Source: SAR202 cluster bacterium (GTDB taxonomy: Bacteria > Chloroflexota > Dehalococcoidia > Lucifugimonadales > Lucifugimonadaceae). Taken from it: 35,271 nucleotides of DNA. The DNA lies in the NCBI GenBank assembly GCA_016872495.1, contig VGZT01000023.1, positions 1-35,271 of the forward strand, read 5' to 3'. The notes beneath the pieces were generated by a model, which had not been told where the DNA came from, did not search any database, and saw only the letters and a program-made list of their open reading frames with translations. This document shows positions 32,670-35,271 of the stretch, in pieces. The position numbers were made by a program, and so were the translations under genes. Within the stretch, counting starts at the first letter, position 1, and every line of letters starts with the position of its first letter.

Positions 32670-33877
32670 TCGGAGTCTTCAAACGCCTGAAGATGTGGTC
32701 GCCTCGACCACTCAAGAAGACATACGACGTCGTCATCATCGGCGCCGGCGTACACGGCCTGGCGACCGCGTACGAGCTCGCCCGGCGTGGCGTCCGGAAC
32801 ATCGCAGTCCTGGAGCGGTACTACATAGGCGCCGGGTCCAGCGGCCGCAACACCGCCATCATCAGATCGAACTACCGCACCCCGGAGGGCGTTGCGTTCT
32901 ACGACCAGTCGGTCAAGATCTACGAGAAGATGTCCGTCGACCTGGACATGAACGTAATGTTCAGCCAGCGCGGGCACCTCACGTTCGCCCATACCGAGCA
33001 GGCGATCGCCGGGTTGCGAGTGAGGGCGGAAATCAATCAGCTGACCGGCGTCGACAGTCGTGTCATCTATCCCTCCGAGATCGCCAGGCTGGCACCTGCC
33101 GTCGACCTTTCGAGCCGTCCCCGGTTCCCGGTCCTCGCGGCCCTTTACCACCCGCCGGGGGGGATCATCCGCCACGACGCCGTCGTGTGGGCCTATGCCC
33201 GGGCGGCGAGCCGCCTGGGAGTGGATATCCACCCGTTCACAACCGTGACCGGTATCAACCATGGCGGCGGGGTCGTGACCGGCGTCGACACGTCCAGGGG
33301 AGCGATTGGCGCGGGCACCGTAGTGAACTCGACCGCCGGTTGGGCGTCGACGATCGCAGCGATGGTTGGCTTGCGACTGCCGATCGTGTCGCACCCGCTG
33401 CAGGCGCTTGTCACCGAGCCGCTCAAACCGTTCCTCGACCCCGTGCTCGTGTCGGCGACCCTGAACGTCTACGTCAGCCAGACCGACCGCGGTGAGCTCG
33501 TGATCGGCGCCGAGATCGACCCGTACTCGTCGTACAGCAACCGCTCGACGCTGCCTTTCATGGAAGCGAGCGCCGCGCACGTGCTTGAGCTACTCCCTTC
33601 GATATCGTCCGTGAAAGTATTGAGGCAGTGGGCCGGCGTGTGCGACATGACCCCCGACTACAGCCCGATCATGGGGTTCGTCCCCGGGCTGAAGGGATTC
33701 GTCCTCGACGTCGGGTGGGGCACGTACGGTTTCAAAGCCGGGCCGATCTCCGGGCGCTGCATCGCAGAGCTGATCCACACCGGCGTCACGCCAGACCTGA
33801 TCAAGCCCTTTTCCATCACGCGATTCGCCAGCGGCGAGATGCTGGGCGAGAAAGCGGCGGCTGCGGTCTCACACTGA
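32666..33877 (+). CDS. mgdA: N-methylglutamate dehydrogenase subunit A (sarcosine oxidase beta-like)
   Basis: A 403-residue flavoprotein, the catalytic SoxB-type subunit. The FAD motif is VIIGAGVHGLATA at about residues 23-35. His170 in GIIRHDAVVWAYARAA matches the histidine that holds covalent FMN in heterotetrameric sarcosine oxidase beta (His172/173 by memory of that family). The C-terminal blocks are VCDMTPDYSPIMGF and VGWGTYGFKAGPISG. It oxidises N-methylglutamate to the imine, releasing glutamate and the C1 unit. In described methylotroph clusters the order is mgdABCD; here mgdA comes after mgdD. The start overlaps mgdD (ATGA). It is related to, but clearly different from, the two DAO oxidases upstream, which lack the His. 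Confidence 0.92.
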   Translation: MIGVFKRLKMWSPRPLKKTYDVVIIGAGVHGLATAYELARRGVRNIAVLERYYIGAGSSGRNTAIIRSNYRTPEGVAFYDQSVKIYEKMSVDLDMNVMFSQRGHLTFAHTEQAIAGLRVRAEINQLTGVDSRVIYPSEIARLAPAVDLSSRPRFPVLAALYHPPGGIIRHDAVVWAYARAASRLGVDIHPFTTVTGINHGGGVVTGVDTSRGAIGAGTVVNSTAGWASTIAAMVGLRLPIVSHPLQALVTEPLKPFLDPVLVSATLNVYVSQTDRGELVIGAEIDPYSSYSNRSTLPFMEASAAHVLELLPSISSVKVLRQWAGVCDMTPDYSPIMGFVPGLKGFVLDVGWGTYGFKAGPISGRCIAELIHTGVTPDLIKPFSITRFASGEMLGEKAAAAVSH

Positions 33878-33898
33878 CCAGACCAGGAGGCGAACGAC

Positions 33899-35257
33899 AT
33901 GAACGCGCAGGAAATCAAGGCAAGGCTGCAGAAAGAAGGGATCACCTACCTCCTCGCCCAGTGGGTCGACATTAATGGAACGCCGCGCTGCAAGGGGGTT
34001 CCCGTAAGCGCGCTCGACCAGTTCCTCCAGGGCAGCGCCGGATTCGCTGGCGCGGCAACGGTCGGCATGGGACAGGGGCCCCACAGCCACGACATGATCG
34101 GCGTGCCCGATCTGGAGACGTACACCCCCGTGCCATGGGAGTCGGGCGTCGTCCGATTCGCCTGCGACATCCACGTCGACGGTGAGCCATCGCCCTACTG
34201 TTCGCGCGGCGCCCTCAAGCGGGCCATCGCCCGCCTGGCCGAGCGCGGTTACGAGTTGCGGGCGGGCGTGGAAGCGGAGCACATGCTGGTTCGGCGCTTC
34301 GAGGACGGGTCGATCCGCACCTTCGACCCCACCGGTTTCGACACCCTCTCCAAGCCTTGCTACGACTTCAAGAGCCTCTCCGGCAGCATGGCCTACCTCA
34401 GGACCCTGCTGGAGCACATGGAGAAACTGGGCTGGGAGCCGTACGCCTCCGACCACGAGGACGCCACTTCCCAGTTCGAGCTCAACTGGAAATACTCGGA
34501 CGCGCTCACGACCGCCGACCGGTACACGTTCTTCAAGATGATGACCAGCCAGGTCGCGCGTGCTTCAGGCGCCATCGCTACCCACATGCCGAAGCCTTTT
34601 GGGAACCTGACGGGTAACGGGAGCCACATCCATTTTTCGGTATGGGACAAGCGGGGCAAGAACGCCTTCCTCGACCCCCGGGACAAGCGAGGACTGGGCC
34701 AGTCGCAGCTTGCGTATCATTTCCTGGGCGGGCTGATGGCGCACGCACGCGGGCTCGCCGCGCTCTTTGCTCCCACGGTCAACTGCTACAAACGCCTGTC
34801 GGTCGGTGAGTACCTGACAGGCGCGGTCTCGGGCTTCACCTGGACACCCGCGTTCATCTCCTATGGCGATAACAACCGGACTCACATGTTCCGGACGCCT
34901 GAGCCCGGCAGATTCGAGTGTCGTGCGGTGTCCGGCGCGGTAAACCTCTACCTGGCGCTGGCCGGCTTCATAGAGGCCGGGATCGACGGAATCGAGCGGC
35001 AGCTCGATCCGGGTGAGCCCTTTGCCGGCACCAACATGTACGAGTTGCCGCTGTCCGAAGTGAAACGCCGCAAGATCCAGTGGATCCCGCAGACCCTCGA
35101 AGAAGCCGTCAATGAGTTCGAAAAGGACGGGGTTGCCCGGCGGGCGCTCGGTCCAGACCTTGCCGAAGAGTTCATTCGTGTGAAGCGCCGGGAATGGGTC
35201 AGGTATCACAACCAGGTCAGCCGCTGGGAAACCGACCAGTACTTGACACTCTTCTGA
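33899..35257 (+). CDS. gmaS: Gamma-glutamylmethylamide synthetase (glutamine synthetase family)
   Basis: A 452-residue glutamine-synthetase-like ligase. In the NMG pathway it condenses methylamine with glutamate using ATP to give gamma-glutamylmethylamide. GS landmarks are the N-terminal LAQWVDINGTPRCKGVP, a metal-binding Glu in GVEAEHMLV (about residue 125), NGSHIHFSVWD (from Asn240) and the catalytic-arginine region NNRTHMFRTP then GRFECRAVSG. The N-terminus with VDINGTPRCKGVP and GAGFAG-like text (here SAGFAGAATVGMGQGP) resembles GmaS rather than housekeeping GlnA. AGGAGG at 33885-33890, eight bases before ATG 33899, is the strongest ribosome site in the cluster, so gmaS may be made in higher amount. 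It follows mgdA by 21 bp and ends 14 bp before the window edge. Confidence 0.92.
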   Translation: MNAQEIKARLQKEGITYLLAQWVDINGTPRCKGVPVSALDQFLQGSAGFAGAATVGMGQGPHSHDMIGVPDLETYTPVPWESGVVRFACDIHVDGEPSPYCSRGALKRAIARLAERGYELRAGVEAEHMLVRRFEDGSIRTFDPTGFDTLSKPCYDFKSLSGSMAYLRTLLEHMEKLGWEPYASDHEDATSQFELNWKYSDALTTADRYTFFKMMTSQVARASGAIATHMPKPFGNLTGNGSHIHFSVWDKRGKNAFLDPRDKRGLGQSQLAYHFLGGLMAHARGLAALFAPTVNCYKRLSVGEYLTGAVSGFTWTPAFISYGDNNRTHMFRTPEPGRFECRAVSGAVNLYLALAGFIEAGIDGIERQLDPGEPFAGTNMYELPLSEVKRRKIQWIPQTLEEAVNEFEKDGVARRALGPDLAEEFIRVKRREWVRYHNQVSRWETDQYLTLF

Positions 35258-35271
35258 CACAAGTCGAGTCC

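Noticed and set aside
29158-33877. Reading the mgd genes as ordinary sarcosine oxidase soxDAGB
   Set aside because: The subunits are homologous, but direct linkage with mgsABC and gmaS fits N-methylglutamate dehydrogenase better. Sarcosine activity cannot be wholly excluded from sequence.
1-35271. Mobile element, prophage, CRISPR array, tRNA or rRNA
   Set aside because: No transposase, integrase, regularly spaced repeats, cloverleaf-like segments or conserved rRNA sequence were seen anywhere in the window.

Overview
This is a 35 kb stretch of high-GC bacterial chromosome with dense, mostly operonic coding. I see no tRNA, rRNA, insertion sequence, phage gene or CRISPR array. Shine-Dalgarno sites precede many genes, but several starts are TTG, one is GTG, and at least one gene looks leaderless. 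The phylum cannot be fixed from the sequence alone. The style would suit a Gram-positive-like or Chloroflexota/Actinobacteria-type heterotroph or facultative methylotroph, but that is inference.

Left part (1-7.4 kb), a patchwork: an OSGIN-like FAD oxidoreductase (-); two tandem EamA/DMT exporters (+); the C-terminal remnant of a NuoB/HyfI-type hydrogenase small subunit (-); a DUF3500 protein (-); a xylose-isomerase-like TIM-barrel protein (+); a long RidA-like protein (+); and a frameshifted MscS-type mechanosensitive channel pseudogene (+).

Middle part (7.4-16.4 kb), mainly central metabolism: aconitase A (-) divergent from an OFA-like MFS carrier (+), with a perfect 16-bp palindrome between them. 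Next come a two-gene, split TPP-dependent decarboxylase of the sulfopyruvate/phosphonopyruvate decarboxylase type (+), and a minus-strand operon cupin - 6-phosphogluconate dehydrogenase - glucose-6-phosphate dehydrogenase - UppP-like phosphatase.

Right part (16.5-35.3 kb), the most interesting block: fifteen consecutive plus-strand genes, nearly all overlapping by 1-4 bases. The first half encodes both subunits of a class I CoA-transferase, two tandem HyuB (hydantoinase/oxoprolinase B) paralogues, one HyuA whose only well-placed start codon is ATA, and two paralogous DAO-family FAD oxidases. After an 86-bp gap carrying inverted repeats comes a complete N-methylglutamate (NMG) pathway for methylamine: mgsABC (N-methylglutamate synthase), mgdB-C-D-A (four-subunit N-methylglutamate dehydrogenase, homologous to heterotetrameric sarcosine oxidase, in permuted order) and gmaS (gamma-glutamylmethylamide synthetase).

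How it may work together: GmaS ligates methylamine to glutamate, MgsABC converts the amide to N-methylglutamate, and MgdABCD oxidises it, regenerating glutamate and passing the C1 unit to tetrahydrofolate or releasing formaldehyde. The upstream HyuB-HyuB-HyuA-DAO-DAO set suggests that a larger N-methylated compound (cyclic imide, lactam or N-methyl amino acid) is opened and oxidised to feed the pathway. That link is inference from gene order and co-orientation; it is the best candidate here for an undescribed catabolic system.
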